Positions 16,394-26,623 are shown, counted from the first letter of the stretch. The stretch: 64,000 bases of DNA from Pararhizobium sp. YC-54 (GCF_025847205.1 NZ_JAOYTH010000015.1:1-64000), one strand, 5' to 3'. Program-made: numbers and translations. Notes: a model not told the origin generated them from the letters alone.

Positions 16394-18370
16394 TCATGAA
16401 GGCAGTCGCGACCGCAGCAATCGGTAATAGCCGGCAAGGTGGGGGATTTCGCGTTCGAGTTCGGCGAAAGCCGGATCTTTGCTGCTCAGCTTGCCCGCAT
16501 ATTTGGCGGCGATCAGCTGGCGGTGCGCCGCAAGGGGCCCGGTCTTTACGGCTGGAAGCACCGTGAAGATCGGCGATAATGTGGTGCGGCCCTTGACGGT
16601 GATGCTATCGAGCTCGGCGATGGTGAAATCCGTAGCGCTAAGCGAGGCCGTGCGTTCGCCGAGCAAAAGCGGGACGCCGTAGTTCTTTGATTCGCCCTCG
16701 AGGCGTGAGGCGAGATTGACGGCATCGCCGAGCACGGAATAGTCGAAACGGCGCGCAGACCCCATATTGCCGACGACGCAGTCGCCGGTGTTGACGCCGA
16801 TGCCGATCTTCAGCACCCGCGCCGCGATGCCGGCCTCTGCCGCCTCCCGTTGCAAGTCTTCATTCAGGTGTTCGATCGCTTCCAGCATCTTCAGCGCTGC
16901 GCCGACCGCAAGACTGGCATGGCGGGGCTCGTCGAGCGGGGCGTTCCAGAAGGCCATCAGGCAGTCGCCGATATATTTGTCGATGGTGCCGCCGCTTTCC
17001 AGCACGATGTCGGACAGCGGCGTCAACAGCCGGTTGATCAGCGTCGTCAACTGCTCGGGATCGTCCTTCAGAGCCTCGGAAATGGTGGTGAAACCGCGCA
17101 CGTCGCAAAAAAGAATGGTTAGGGTCCGGCGTTCGCCACCCAGCTTCAGCTGCGATGGATCATCGGCAAGGCGCGCGACCAGCGCCGGCGACAGATAGCG
17201 CGAAAAGGCCCGGGTGATGTCACGGCGGCTGCGGCGCTCAGTGGCATAGTCGAGTCCTGCCTGACCGGCAGCGACGGACAGGTAGGCCAGGACCGGGCCG
17301 ATCGGCGAGATGAAGATATGGCTAAGCCGCAATATCGCGTAGCTTGCGGCGATCAGAAGGGCCAGCACGACGATGCTGACCACCGTGGTCGGCCATCCCG
17401 TCGCGCGGAAAACCACGCCGCCGGCCAGGAGCGCGCCAAGCGCGATCGCTGCGATCACCGCCGCGTGCCCCGCTTTGGTGATGAACAGGCCATGGGCGAT
17501 ATTGTCGAAGATCGTCGCCTGGATTTCGGCGCCCGCGACCAGATGGCCGGTGTGGACGGTGAACGGGGTGGCAAAAGCATCGGCGCCGCCGGCCTTGAGG
17601 GTCGGCGCATTCTGCAGGCTGAGGCCGATGATGACGACGCGATCGCGGAAAAAACCGTCCGGCAGGAACTGGCCCGGATCAAGGGCCTGATAATAGGAAA
17701 CCGTCGGATAGGTTCGCGCCGGACCGAATGTCTGCAAAAGGGCCGGGCCGGATATCGGCTGTTGCGGCCGGCCGGCAACCTTAGCCAGTTGCGCGGCAAA
17801 ACCATCGGCATAAACAGGCACCTGCCGCAACGTGCCGTCGCCGCTCAGGTGCACCGACGCGATCCCCGTCCGTGCGCCGCGCGCGGTAAATTCTGCCAAC
17901 GGCTCCGTCCGCACGAACTGGTCCGCCTGTGGCGTCTCGATCAGCGTTTCGTCACCGGCCAGAACGACATCGGGGCCAAGCGCGTCCGCAAGGGCGGCGT
18001 CGTTTTGCGGGTCAGCCGAAGGCTCGGCAAAGATGACGTCGAGGCCGATGGCTTTCGCTCCAGCGGCGCGCAGGGCTTTTATCAGCCGGGCATGCAAGGC
18101 GCGGGGCCACGGCCACTGGCTGCCGATCTCGGCCATCGAGGGCTCGTCGATGGCGACGATGACGGGGCTGTCTTTGGGAAGCGAAGGTGGCGTAAGCGTG
18201 GAGAGGTAGTCGAAGCTGCGCAGCTCGGCGAGCGAGAAGGGGGAGGTGAGCGAGGCGAGGGAGAGGATGAGTGTTGTGAGTACGGCAAGCACGGCAAGGC
18301 CCGCCCGGCGGTACTGGGTGCGGCGGGCTGCTATGTTCGGCGACTTTTTGGAGAGGGATGACACCGCCAT
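16394..18370 (-). CDS. CHASE2-domain adenylate/guanylate cyclase
   Basis: A 658-residue membrane cyclase. An N-terminal membrane helix (about 23-45) is followed by an extracytoplasmic CHASE2 sensor (VIVAIDEPSMAEIGSQWPWP is its hallmark), then three hydrophobic helices around residues 300-370. The C-terminal class III cyclase domain carries metal-binding Asp in ILFCDVRGFTTISE and IDKYIGDCLMAFW, plus VLGDAVNLASRLE. It should make cAMP (or cGMP) in response to an envelope signal. TGATG joins it to the preceding FecR-barrel gene with one base overlap, so the two are translationally coupled. CHASE2 cyclases next to FecR-domain proteins are a recurrent pairing. Confidence 0.9.
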   Translation of the reverse strand: MAVSSLSKKSPNIAARRTQYRRAGLAVLAVLTTLILSLASLTSPFSLAELRSFDYLSTLTPPSLPKDSPVIVAIDEPSMAEIGSQWPWPRALHARLIKALRAAGAKAIGLDVIFAEPSADPQNDAALADALGPDVVLAGDETLIETPQADQFVRTEPLAEFTARGARTGIASVHLSGDGTLRQVPVYADGFAAQLAKVAGRPQQPISGPALLQTFGPARTYPTVSYYQALDPGQFLPDGFFRDRVVIIGLSLQNAPTLKAGGADAFATPFTVHTGHLVAGAEIQATIFDNIAHGLFITKAGHAAVIAAIALGALLAGGVVFRATGWPTTVVSIVVLALLIAASYAILRLSHIFISPIGPVLAYLSVAAGQAGLDYATERRSRRDITRAFSRYLSPALVARLADDPSQLKLGGERRTLTILFCDVRGFTTISEALKDDPEQLTTLINRLLTPLSDIVLESGGTIDKYIGDCLMAFWNAPLDEPRHASLAVGAALKMLEAIEHLNEDLQREAAEAGIAARVLKIGIGVNTGDCVVGNMGSARRFDYSVLGDAVNLASRLEGESKNYGVPLLLGERTASLSATDFTIAELDSITVKGRTTLSPIFTVLPAVKTGPLAAHRQLIAAKYAGKLSSKDPAFAELEREIPHLAGYYRLLRSRLPS

Positions 18371-21300
18371 CAGAAGCGTACTTTGACGGTGCCCCTGACG
18401 GTCGGTCCCCAGCCGGGGACACCGAAAGCGCGCTCGAAATCGGTGTCGAAGATATTGAGCATTTGCAGGCCAAGTTCCATATGGCCACTTTGCGATTTCC
18501 AGCTGATGGCAGCTTCAGTAGTCGTGTAGGGTTCGATTTCGATGCCGAACTGAGCACCGACACGTGGGCCGACGAAATTCTGTGCCACTGTCACTTTCAC
18601 CCTTGAAGGGTGCACGAAGGTCAATCCGGCTTGGCCAAGATACTCCGGAACGAGCGGAAGGCCGAAATCTCCACCGCTGCCGCTCGTCGTGTCTCTGCTG
18701 TGGTTCCAGGTGAAGGAGCCGAAGGTGCCGAAGCCGCCGCCGATCCAGTAGTTCGCGCTCACGTTGACCCTGTCTATCCGGCCGGTCATTGCGTCAAAAG
18801 TGCCGAGCAACTGCGGGATATCGAGCGACAGGCCGTTCAGTTCCTGATGCTGGTATTCGACGGAGGTGAAGAATCGCTCAGTCCATTCTGCGTCCCAGCG
18901 AAGTGCCGTGGTTTTTGTTTGCCCCTCCATGAACAATGGCAGTTCGAGCGGTGTCAGGCCGACAGTCGATATCGGAGAAAGGGTATAGCTAGAGACAAAT
19001 TGGGTATCCTCGCGATAGAAAGCCCGCAGCCAGTGATTGTCCGCCGGCGACCAGGCGACGCCGAAGCGTGGATCGATACATCCGCAGTCATCGTTGCTGT
19101 CGTTGGACCAGTTTGCATAGACGCCGCCCTGAAACTGCAGATTCTTGGATGCATCCCAGATGACATCGGCATAGGCGCGGGTGGCCGTGCCGCGATCCGA
19201 GAACTCGTTCGTGAAAAAAATTTCATCGGTCAGCAGGTCCGTGTAAACGCTGGAGCCCGATGTGCGAAAGACGCCCAACTCTGCGCCGTAGCGCAGCGCC
19301 AGCGGACCTATTCCATAAAGGTGATTGGCGCCGAAGGTAACATTCTCGGTTTTTGATGAATCGTTAAGGCGGTAAGGGCCAACTTCATCGAAGAGGTCGA
19401 TCTGCCGATCCACCTCCGTCTTCCCGGCTACGACAAAGCCCTGGATGACATTCCGGTCGGCGATGGTGTGGCTCCAGCCGGCACCGAGATTGGAAAAGCG
19501 GGTTTCGCTCCTGTCGAAAAGGCTCGGGAATTCACTCTGTCCCGGAAACCCGGTATCGACTGTCACGACATTGCCGAAAAGGAAGGCTCGGTCATCCAGC
19601 GTCGGGTGCAGGCCGAGCTGGAAAAGCCCCCCGGTTATATCGGTATAATCGTTTTCTCGCGCCCCTTTCGGGCGGTCGGCTTCCGCCTGCACATAGTAGC
19701 TCAACGGAAGCGGCGAATATGTCGTACCCTGGACCAGTAAATCGCTTCTCCAGCCGGCTTTTCCGTCATCCAAAATGAAATCACTGCCCACTGCCGCTTC
19801 GAAAAATTCGGTTCGCTCCAGTGAATTCCGACGTGCGGCCGATGCGATTGCGAGTGGATCAAGCATGAATGCCTGAAGCTGGGAAGAAAATGTGGATGCG
19901 CCGGACTGAAAGTGTTCCACGGGCGATCGCGGTGTTGTATCGGCGAAGGGTGCGATCCGTCCGCTTGCCGCCTCGTCGAGATAAGTCGTTCCGTTGAACG
20001 GATCATAGGCGCGGTCGGCGTAATACTGACCCCACTCGCTTAAGCCGAGGTTGTCGAGTGTGATGCCGAGGAATGACGAGACCTGACGATTGGCGTCGTA
20101 ACCGCCATAATAGCCGCCACGCGCTTGGCGACGCCGCAACGCTTCCCTTGCCTGAACAATGGCTTCATCCGCCTGATACTGGTCCAGAGCGATTCCCGAC
20201 CGGATTAGTGGAATCGAGGGGTTTTCACGATCGAACCTGTCGGCATTGTCGAGTGCCTGAGCTGCCTCCTCGTCGGCCTCTTTCTGGTAGGCGGCGATCG
20301 CCAGTCCGATGAGGCTGTCGCCGTAGGTCGGGTTGACGGCCGAAGCCTCCAGCAGCGTCTTCTCGCCCTCCTCCGTCTTTCCAATTCGCAGCAAATAACG
20401 GCCCTTCGCCGCCAGAACGGCGTAGGAATGCGGGTCCAGCCTCTCAGCCGCTTCAATGGCAATTTTGGCGGCCTTGACCTGATCGTTATCCATCAGGAAG
20501 CGGGCGTAGTTCGCGTGAAGCGCTGCATTTTCCGGGTTCAGTTCGATCGCCTTGCGATGGGCGGCGTCGGCTTCGACAATGGCGTTGCGATCGCTCTGCA
20601 CGATGCCGATTTCGTTCCAGATTTCGTCCGCGCCGGGGGCAATCTCCACGGCATGGTTCAGATCGGCGAGTGCGCCGTCTAGATCACTGGAAACGGTCGC
20701 CCGGAAGCGTGCATTGACAAGAAGATAGGCCGGTTCGTCCGGATCTATGGCTTTGGCACGGGCAAGGGCCTCCCGCACTTCGTCGCGCCGATCGAGTTGG
20801 TAGGCGAGATCGGCACGCATTGCCGGTAGCCGCGCATCGTGAGGAAAGCGTCTTTCTGCCGCTCTCAATATTTCGATGGCCTCCGCTTGACCGCCGGTAT
20901 AAGCGGCGGTCGCCGCGCGGGCCATCGCGCCAGTCGCGTCGTCCATATTGGAACGCGCTGGCTGCGGCCGGGATTGACGGTCCGGATGGGCCAATGCCTC
21001 GGCGAACCAACGCCCATAGGCGGCGGCGCTTCTGCGGTTGGGCGGTAGGTCAGGCAAGGCCTCGGAAAACAGGCGGGCGGCGTCGGAATATCGTAATTCC
21101 AGCCCAGCGATCATCGCTTCGACCAATTTGGCTCGGGCCTTCAGCTGAGCAGGCAAAGGATATTTCAGCTCTGCAAGTGCCGCTTTGGCTGTTGCGCGGC
21201 CATCATTTTCCAATGCGGCTTCTGCCAGTGCTATCCAGTCTTCTGCACGCCGGGCGCCGGGCGCCAATGCCAGAATGCGCGTGCGCTCCGCGCGGGTTTC

Positions 21301-21954
21301 AGGACCGCCTGCTCCGCTCACAGGCAGGTCGGAAAAAACGCCGCGCAGCTCATTGTAGAGCAAGATTTGCTCACGCTCCTTGAGATCAACGAGAATATAC
21401 TTTGACGGCGCCTGGCCGATCGCGGCCACCGCCCCTTCGCCTTGCCCGACCTTGACGCTGCCCTGGGCATTGCTGAGTTCGACCAGCCCTTCCAGCACGA
21501 TCAGCGAGGTCTTGCCGTCGGCGCCGACGGTCATTGTCCAGTCCGTGCCGCGGATGGCGGCCGCCGCTGCCGGCGTGTCGATGACCACGCCCTGGCCGCC
21601 GCGTTCGGCGCGGGCCCAGATCGTGCCGGATTGCAGCTCCAGCCCGGTATCGCCGTTGCCGCCTATTTGCTTGACCAGAAGCGAGGTGTTGCGGCCGAGG
21701 CGAATCTGGGTGCGGTCGGAGAAGAGAACGGCAAGCTGGCCGGTGGCGTTGGTGCGCAGCACGTCGCCGCTCAAGAGGTCCTGCTGCAGATCGACGTAAC
21801 GCCAGCCGGAAACATCGACGAAGCGCACTTCCTCGCCGGATTTGCGGGCAATGACCGATCCGGCGGCGGGGGATGGGCGCGGCAAAGGGTCAGCCTGCGC
21901 CGGCATGGCGAGACAGAGCGCTCCCAAGGCAAAACCCACGGATGCATATTTCAT
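18370..21954 (-). CDS. FecR-TPR-outer membrane beta-barrel fusion protein
   Basis: A 1194-residue exported protein. The signal peptide (cleavage near AQADP) is followed by a FecR domain at about 45-160 (FSDRTQIRLGRNTSLLVKQ; TPAAAAAIRGTDW). TPR-like helical repeats occupy about 240-640, and Tyr/Gly/Asn-rich beta-barrel strands run from about 700 to the end. The final TVKVRF ends in Phe, as in outer-membrane proteins. The TPR region could sit in the periplasm. It has no visible TonB box or plug. AGGGG-type ribosome binding (GGGGAA) precedes the ATG at 21954; frames further upstream are not credible. It is co-translated with the CHASE2 cyclase and so may supply its input signal (inference). Confidence 0.8.
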   Translation of the reverse strand: MKYASVGFALGALCLAMPAQADPLPRPSPAAGSVIARKSGEEVRFVDVSGWRYVDLQQDLLSGDVLRTNATGQLAVLFSDRTQIRLGRNTSLLVKQIGGNGDTGLELQSGTIWARAERGGQGVVIDTPAAAAAIRGTDWTMTVGADGKTSLIVLEGLVELSNAQGSVKVGQGEGAVAAIGQAPSKYILVDLKEREQILLYNELRGVFSDLPVSGAGGPETRAERTRILALAPGARRAEDWIALAEAALENDGRATAKAALAELKYPLPAQLKARAKLVEAMIAGLELRYSDAARLFSEALPDLPPNRRSAAAYGRWFAEALAHPDRQSRPQPARSNMDDATGAMARAATAAYTGGQAEAIEILRAAERRFPHDARLPAMRADLAYQLDRRDEVREALARAKAIDPDEPAYLLVNARFRATVSSDLDGALADLNHAVEIAPGADEIWNEIGIVQSDRNAIVEADAAHRKAIELNPENAALHANYARFLMDNDQVKAAKIAIEAAERLDPHSYAVLAAKGRYLLRIGKTEEGEKTLLEASAVNPTYGDSLIGLAIAAYQKEADEEAAQALDNADRFDRENPSIPLIRSGIALDQYQADEAIVQAREALRRRQARGGYYGGYDANRQVSSFLGITLDNLGLSEWGQYYADRAYDPFNGTTYLDEAASGRIAPFADTTPRSPVEHFQSGASTFSSQLQAFMLDPLAIASAARRNSLERTEFFEAAVGSDFILDDGKAGWRSDLLVQGTTYSPLPLSYYVQAEADRPKGARENDYTDITGGLFQLGLHPTLDDRAFLFGNVVTVDTGFPGQSEFPSLFDRSETRFSNLGAGWSHTIADRNVIQGFVVAGKTEVDRQIDLFDEVGPYRLNDSSKTENVTFGANHLYGIGPLALRYGAELGVFRTSGSSVYTDLLTDEIFFTNEFSDRGTATRAYADVIWDASKNLQFQGGVYANWSNDSNDDCGCIDPRFGVAWSPADNHWLRAFYREDTQFVSSYTLSPISTVGLTPLELPLFMEGQTKTTALRWDAEWTERFFTSVEYQHQELNGLSLDIPQLLGTFDAMTGRIDRVNVSANYWIGGGFGTFGSFTWNHSRDTTSGSGGDFGLPLVPEYLGQAGLTFVHPSRVKVTVAQNFVGPRVGAQFGIEIEPYTTTEAAISWKSQSGHMELGLQMLNIFDTDFERAFGVPGWGPTVRGTVKVRF

Positions 21955-22243
21955 GCAGTTCCCCAAAATGCACGGATAATCACTGGATTTGAGCATCGCA
22001 AAAGTCAAGCAGTACGGCGGCCTTGCTGCTGCTTTAATGAGCAAGTGTCGAAATAGAGAAACACAATGCAATACCTGCGGTTGTACGTGGCGATACATGG
22101 AAAGATCAGGTGCAGTTTTCCGATGAACGTTCTGGGGGTGCGAACTATTCGAACGGCCCGGTTTTCACAGACAATGACCCTCGCGATGGGCCGGGCGCCG
22201 TCATCAGCAAGCTTTGCCGCCTTCCGCAAACCCCTATGAGATT

Positions 22244-22261
22244 TTTATATCTCTCCCTTAC
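22244..22261 (+). promoter_or_regulatory. Possible KdpE-type site upstream of kdp
   Basis: TTTATA-N8-TTAC in a T-rich stretch loosely resembles the KdpE binding site known in E. coli. It lies 150-180 bp before the first kdp reading frame. Only weak support. The rest of 21955-22313 shows no gene. Confidence 0.25.
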
Positions 22262-22313
22262 GGCCCGTCTCGAACGCTAATGCGGTTCGACGGCATGATC
22301 AGCCGTGGAATTC

Positions 22314-22354
22314 AGGCCCCGGATCTTGCGCAGAAGCATGATCGGACGGGGCCT
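22314..22354 (+). promoter_or_regulatory. Leader hairpin upstream of kdp
   Basis: AGGCCCCG/CGGGGCCT can pair around an inner GATC/GATC stem. A short T-containing stretch follows. It may be an attenuator or the terminator of an upstream transcript. Confidence 0.4.
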
Positions 22355-22368
22355 CTTTCGCGTCACCG

Positions 22369-22388
22369 CCCTCCTTTGAAGAGGAGGG
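22369..22388 (+). promoter_or_regulatory. Hairpin sequestering a ribosome binding site
   Basis: CCCTCCT (22369-22375) and AGGAGGG (22382-22388) form a perfect 7-bp stem with a 6-base loop. The right arm is the Shine-Dalgarno sequence for the short frame starting at 22393, so folding would block its translation. Confidence 0.5.
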
Positions 22389-22392
22389 AAAG

Positions 22393-22425
22393 ATGAAATT
22401 CAACAAAAGGAGCCTGGATCGATGA
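22393..22425 (+). CDS. Possible 10-residue leader peptide of the kdp operon
   Basis: ATG at 22393, four bases after GGAGGG, opens the frame MKFNKRSLDR, which stops with TGA at 22423-22425. That stop overlaps the ATGs of the next small frame, giving TGATG coupling. The strong ribosome site, the hairpin covering it and the coupling suggest translational control of the kdp genes rather than a functional peptide. Confidence 0.4.
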   Translation: MKFNKRSLDR

Positions 22426-22505
22426 TGGATATTGTCTTGATCGGGATCGGCGTTTTGTTTTTCGCGCTGTCGTTTGCCTACACCCGGGCCTGCGACCGTC
22501 TCTAA
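22422..22505 (+). CDS. Small membrane protein ahead of kdpF
   Basis: A 27-residue frame (MMDIVLIGIGVLFFALSFAY, then TRACDRL) consisting of one membrane helix and a short basic tail. Similar one-helix frames precede kdpF in other bacteria and are often left unannotated. AGGAG lies 10 bases upstream, and the start overlaps the stop of the leader frame. It probably sits beside the Kdp complex in the membrane; the role is unknown. A start at 22425 (second ATG) is equally possible. Confidence 0.65.
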   Translation: MMDIVLIGIGVLFFALSFAYTRACDRL

Positions 22506-22523
22506 TTCGAAGGATTAAGAGAA

Positions 22524-22613
22524 ATGCTTGTCGATTATGTGCTCGGAGCCGGCGTGACCGTGTTTCTCCTCGCCTATCTGACCTACGCCCTCATTCGCCC
22601 TGAGCGTTTTTAG
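22524..22613 (+). CDS. kdpF: K+-transporting ATPase subunit F
   Basis: A 29-residue single-helix peptide ending LTYALIRPERF, which is the KdpF signature. AAGGA lies nine bases before the ATG. KdpF is a small lipid-like subunit that stabilises the KdpFABC complex in the membrane. kdpA starts 27 bp downstream. Confidence 0.85.
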   Translation: MLVDYVLGAGVTVFLLAYLTYALIRPERF

Positions 22614-22640
22614 CAACGTCAGGTTCGGAAAGTTATTGCC

Positions 22641-24344
22641 ATGACACTCAATGGATGGATCCAGATCCTCATCTTCTGCGGGATCGTCATTTTACTCGTC
22701 AAGCCGCTCGGCGCCTATATGACGCGCGTCTTCAGCGGCGAGCGCACGTTGCTGTCGCCGCTCTTTTCTCCCGTCGAACGCGGCCTTTACCGGCTTGCCG
22801 GTACCAGCGAGAAGGAAGAGCAGCACTGGACGAGCTACGTGTTTGCGCTGCTGCTGTTCAACCTTGCGGGCCTTGCCATTCTCTATGCGCTGCAGCGGTT
22901 TCAAGGTTCACTGCCGTTCAATCCTGCGGGCATGAGCGCCGTCGGTCCCGAGCTTTCATTCAACACCGCCGCCAGTTTCGTGTCCAACACCAACTGGCAG
23001 AACTATGGTGGCGAAAGCACGATGTCCTATCTCGCGCAGATGGCCGGTCTGACGGTGCAGAATTTTGCCTCTGCCGCGACCGGCATGGCCATCGCCGTTG
23101 CGCTCATTCGCGGTTTCGCGCGGGCGTCGGGCAAGTCGATCGGCAATTTCTGGGTCGATATGACCCGCGCCACGCTCTACATCCTTCTGCCGGTCTGCAT
23201 CGTGCTGACGATTGCCTACGTCTATCTCGGCGTACCGCAGACGCTCGGTGCCTACGTGACGGCAAAGACGATCGAGGGCGCGCAGCAGACCATCGCGCTC
23301 GGCCCGGTCGCCTCGCAATTGGCGATCAAGATGCTCGGCACCAATGGCGGCGGCTTCTTCAATGTCAACTCCGCGCATCCCTTTGAAAATCCGGACGCGA
23401 TCTCCAACCTCATCCAGATGGTGACGATCTTCGCCATCGGCGCAGGTTTCACCAATGTCTTTGGCCGCATGGTCGGCAACCAGCGTCAGGGTTGGGCGAT
23501 CCTTGCCACGATGGGTATGCTCTTTGTCGCCGGCGTGGCAGTCACCTACTGGGCCGAGGCTACCGGCAACCCGCTGGTTCATGCCATGGGCCTTGAGGGT
23601 GGCAACATGGAGGGCAAGGAAGTCCGGTTCGGCATCGTCCTGTCGTCCCTGTTCGCCGTTGTCACGACAGCCGCCTCCTGTGGTGCGGTCAACGCCATGC
23701 ACGGCTCGTTCACCGCGCTCGGCGGCCTGATCCCGCTGATCAACATGGAGCTGGGTGAAGTCATTGTCGGCGGCGTCGGCGCCGGTTTCTACGGCATCCT
23801 GATGTTCGTCATCCTGACGGTCTTCGTCGCTGGCCTGATGGTTGGCCGCACGCCGGAATATCTCGGCAAGAAGATCGAGGCCAAGGAAGTCAAGATGGCT
23901 GTTCTCGCCATCCTCATCCTGCCGCTGGTCATGCTTGGTTTCACCGCGGTCGCCGTCCTCTTGCCGACAGGCGTGGCATCGATCGGAAATCCGGGGCCGC
24001 ACGGCTTCTCGGAAATCCTCTATGCCTACACCTCGGCTGCCGCCAACAACGGTTCGGCCTTCGGCGGGCTCACCGGCAACACGCCCTGGTACAATATCAC
24101 GCTTGGCATCGCCATGCTGATGGGCCGTTTCCTGGTGATCATCCCGGCGCTTGCCATTGCAGGATCGCTGGTGATGAAGAAGACGGTGCCTGCCTCGGCC
24201 GGGACCTTCCCGACCCACGGCCCGCTCTTTGTCGGCCTGCTCTGCGGCGTCATCCTGATCGTCGGCGGACTGACCTTCTTCCCGGCGTTGGCGCTTGGTC
24301 CGATCGTCGAGCATCTGGCGATGATATCAGGTCAAACCTTCTAG
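22641..24344 (+). CDS. kdpA: K+-transporting ATPase subunit A (K+ channel-like subunit)
   Basis: A 567-residue subunit with about ten membrane helices. The four selectivity-filter-like loops are visible, for example [39 protein letters not shown] and [20 protein letters not shown]. It belongs to the superfamily of K+ transporters and binds K+ for uptake by the KdpFABC complex at low external potassium. The length matches the family. It lies in the order kdpF-A-small gene-B-C and is likely induced through KdpD/KdpE encoded downstream. Confidence 0.97.
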   Translation: MTLNGWIQILIFCGIVILLVKPLGAYMTRVFSGERTLLSPLFSPVERGLYRLAGTSEKEEQHWTSYVFALLLFNLAGLAILYALQRFQGSLPFNPAGMSAVGPELSFNTAASFVSNTNWQNYGGESTMSYLAQMAGLTVQNFASAATGMAIAVALIRGFARASGKSIGNFWVDMTRATLYILLPVCIVLTIAYVYLGVPQTLGAYVTAKTIEGAQQTIALGPVASQLAIKMLGTNGGGFFNVNSAHPFENPDAISNLIQMVTIFAIGAGFTNVFGRMVGNQRQGWAILATMGMLFVAGVAVTYWAEATGNPLVHAMGLEGGNMEGKEVRFGIVLSSLFAVVTTAASCGAVNAMHGSFTALGGLIPLINMELGEVIVGGVGAGFYGILMFVILTVFVAGLMVGRTPEYLGKKIEAKEVKMAVLAILILPLVMLGFTAVAVLLPTGVASIGNPGPHGFSEILYAYTSAAANNGSAFGGLTGNTPWYNITLGIAMLMGRFLVIIPALAIAGSLVMKKTVPASAGTFPTHGPLFVGLLCGVILIVGGLTFFPALALGPIVEHLAMISGQTF

Positions 24345-24352
24345 GTGCCGGC

Positions 24353-24520
24353 ATGAACCGCTTGTTCCAGCAGAAGTTCATTAAGCTCCTCAACCCTCGC
24401 GACGGCGATCCGCCGCGAGCGGCGCCCCCGCAGGCAACCAGCGTCATCATCGCTTTCATGCTGGTCCTTTTGGTGGTTGGCGGTCTTGCTCATGCTTTTA
24501 CCGAATTGTTCCACGGCTGA
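24353..24520 (+). CDS. Small membrane protein between kdpA and kdpB
   Basis: A 55-residue frame in the 221-bp gap between kdpA and kdpB. AGGTG lies about seven bases before the ATG, which itself is eight bases after the kdpA stop. The product has a basic N-terminal half (MNRLFQQKFIKLLNPRDG), a Pro/Ala linker and one membrane helix (VIIAFMLVLLVVGGLAHAF). Such a gene is absent from the enterobacterial operon. The shape suggests an accessory single-pass subunit with a cytoplasmic basic tail. No known family recognised. Confidence 0.6.
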   Translation: MNRLFQQKFIKLLNPRDGDPPRAAPPQATSVIIAFMLVLLVVGGLAHAFTELFHG

Positions 24521-24565
24521 CGCGGTCGCCGTGATGTCACACACAAAAGAAACTGGAGTTCTCTT

Positions 24566-26623
24566 ATGAGCCAGTCCAAATCTGCGAGCCTGATGGACTC
24601 TCGCATCCTCATTCCGGCGATCGGCTCGGCTTTCGTCAAGCTCGATCCACGCACGCTTGCCCGCAACCCGGTGATGTTCGTTGTCGCCGTCGTCTCAATG
24701 CTGACGACCGTTCTGTTCCTGCGCGATCTCTTGACCGGTAGCAGCGATCTCGGCTTTTCGCTGCAGCTTAATATCTGGCTGTGGTTCACCGTGCTGTTTG
24801 CCAATTTCGCCGAAGCCGTTGCCGAAGGCCGGGGCAAGGCGCAGGCTGAATCGCTGCGCAAGACCCGTACCGAAACACAGGCCAAGCTTCTGACTGGAAC
24901 CGATCTCAAAAGCTTCAAGATCGTCTCCGGTACCAGCCTTAAGGTCGGCGACATCGTGCTTGTCGAAGCAGGCGAGATCATCCCCTCCGACGGCGAAGTC
25001 ATCGAAGGGGTCGCCTCCGTCAACGAGGCCGCGATCACCGGCGAATCGGCGCCTGTCATCCGTGAATCCGGCGGCGACCGCTCGGCCGTCACCGGCGGCA
25101 CGCAGGTCCTGTCGGACTGGATTCGGGTGCGTATCAGCGCCGCTGCCGGCTCGACCTTCATCGACCGGATGATTTCCCTGGTCGAGGGTGCCGAACGCCA
25201 GAAGACGCCGAACGAGATTGCCCTCAACATTCTACTTGCAGGCATGACGCTGATCTTCGTGCTCGCCGTCGCAACGATCCCGAGCTTTGCCACCTATGCC
25301 GGTGGGGCTATTCCGGTGATCGTGCTCGTCGCCCTGTTCGTGACGCTCATTCCGACGACGATCGGCGCGCTTCTTTCGGCCATCGGCATTGCCGGCATGG
25401 ACCGTCTGGTGCGCTTCAACGTGCTGGCCATGTCGGGCCGTGCCGTTGAGGCCGCCGGCGATATCGATACGCTGCTGCTCGACAAGACCGGCACGATTAC
25501 GCTCGGCAACCGCCAGGCAACCGAGCTTCGTCCGGTTTCGGGCGTATCGCCGCAGGACCTTGCCGATGCCGCGCAGCTGGCCTCGCTGGCCGATGAAACG
25601 CCGGAGGGCCGTTCCATCGTCGTGCTGGCCAAGGAGAAATACGGCATCCGCGCCCGTGACATGGCGCAGTTGCACGCGGCCTTCGTGCCATTCACGGCAC
25701 AGAGCCGCATGAGTGGCGTCGATTTGGAAGGCTCGTCGATCCGCAAGGGCGCCGTCGATGCGGTGCTGAGCTATGTGAATAGTCAGGGTTCCCCGGCACG
25801 CCCGGATACCGTCCGCGAAATCCAGGCCATTGCCGACGAGATCGCCAAGTCCGGCGGCACGCCGCTCGCCGTTGTGCGTGACGGCCGCCTGATGGGCGTT
25901 GTTCACTTGAAGGACATCGTCAAGGGCGGCATCCGCGAGCGTTTTGCCGAACTGCGCCGCATGGGTATCCGCACGGTGATGATCACCGGCGACAACCCGA
26001 TGACCGCAGCGGCGATCGCTGCCGAAGCCGGCGTCGATGATTTCCTTGCTCAGGCAACGCCGGAAAACAAGCTGTCGCTGATCCGCGAGGAGCAGGCCAA
26101 AGGCAAGCTTGTCGCCATGTGCGGCGACGGCACCAACGATGCCCCGGCGCTTGCCCAGGCCGATGTCGGTGTCGCCATGAACACCGGTACGGTCGCGGCC
26201 CGCGAAGCCGGCAACATGGTCGATCTGGATTCGGACCCGACCAAGCTGATCGAGATCGTCGAGATCGGCAAGCAGCTCCTGATGACCCGCGGCGCGCTGA
26301 CGACGTTTTCGATCGCCAACGACATCGCCAAGTATTTCGCCATCATCCCGGCGATGTTCCTGGCCTTCTATCCGCAGCTCTCGGCGCTGAACGTCATGGG
26401 CCTTGCCTCGCCGCAAAGCGCAATCCTGTCGGCGATCATCTTCAACGCGCTGGTCATCGTCGCGCTGATCCCGCTGTCGCTGAGGGGCGTCACCTATCGT
26501 GCGGTCGGCGCCGGTGCGCTCCTGTCGCGCAACCTGCTCATCTATGGCCTCGGCGGCGTCATCGTGCCGTTCATCGGCATCAAGGCCATCGATATGGCCA
26601 TAACCGCCCTTGGTCTTGTGTAA
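24566..26623 (+). CDS. kdpB: K+-transporting ATPase subunit B (P-type ATPase)
   Basis: A 685-residue P-type ATPase that energises K+ uptake. Phosphorylation motif [12 protein letters not shown], actuator motif ITGESAPV, nucleotide-domain segments and the hinge motif [20 protein letters not shown] are all intact. About seven membrane helices are present. The length is normal for KdpB. The short upstream spacer contains CTGGAG about 9 bases before the ATG. Confidence 0.97.
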   Translation: MSQSKSASLMDSRILIPAIGSAFVKLDPRTLARNPVMFVVAVVSMLTTVLFLRDLLTGSSDLGFSLQLNIWLWFTVLFANFAEAVAEGRGKAQAESLRKTRTETQAKLLTGTDLKSFKIVSGTSLKVGDIVLVEAGEIIPSDGEVIEGVASVNEAAITGESAPVIRESGGDRSAVTGGTQVLSDWIRVRISAAAGSTFIDRMISLVEGAERQKTPNEIALNILLAGMTLIFVLAVATIPSFATYAGGAIPVIVLVALFVTLIPTTIGALLSAIGIAGMDRLVRFNVLAMSGRAVEAAGDIDTLLLDKTGTITLGNRQATELRPVSGVSPQDLADAAQLASLADETPEGRSIVVLAKEKYGIRARDMAQLHAAFVPFTAQSRMSGVDLEGSSIRKGAVDAVLSYVNSQGSPARPDTVREIQAIADEIAKSGGTPLAVVRDGRLMGVVHLKDIVKGGIRERFAELRRMGIRTVMITGDNPMTAAAIAAEAGVDDFLAQATPENKLSLIREEQAKGKLVAMCGDGTNDAPALAQADVGVAMNTGTVAAREAGNMVDLDSDPTKLIEIVEIGKQLLMTRGALTTFSIANDIAKYFAIIPAMFLAFYPQLSALNVMGLASPQSAILSAIIFNALVIVALIPLSLRGVTYRAVGAGALLSRNLLIYGLGGVIVPFIGIKAIDMAITALGLV

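Noticed and set aside
22956..24314. 452-codon minus-strand frame opposite kdpA
   Set aside because: KdpA on the plus strand has complete selectivity-filter motifs; the opposite frame is an Asp/Arg/His-rich shadow.
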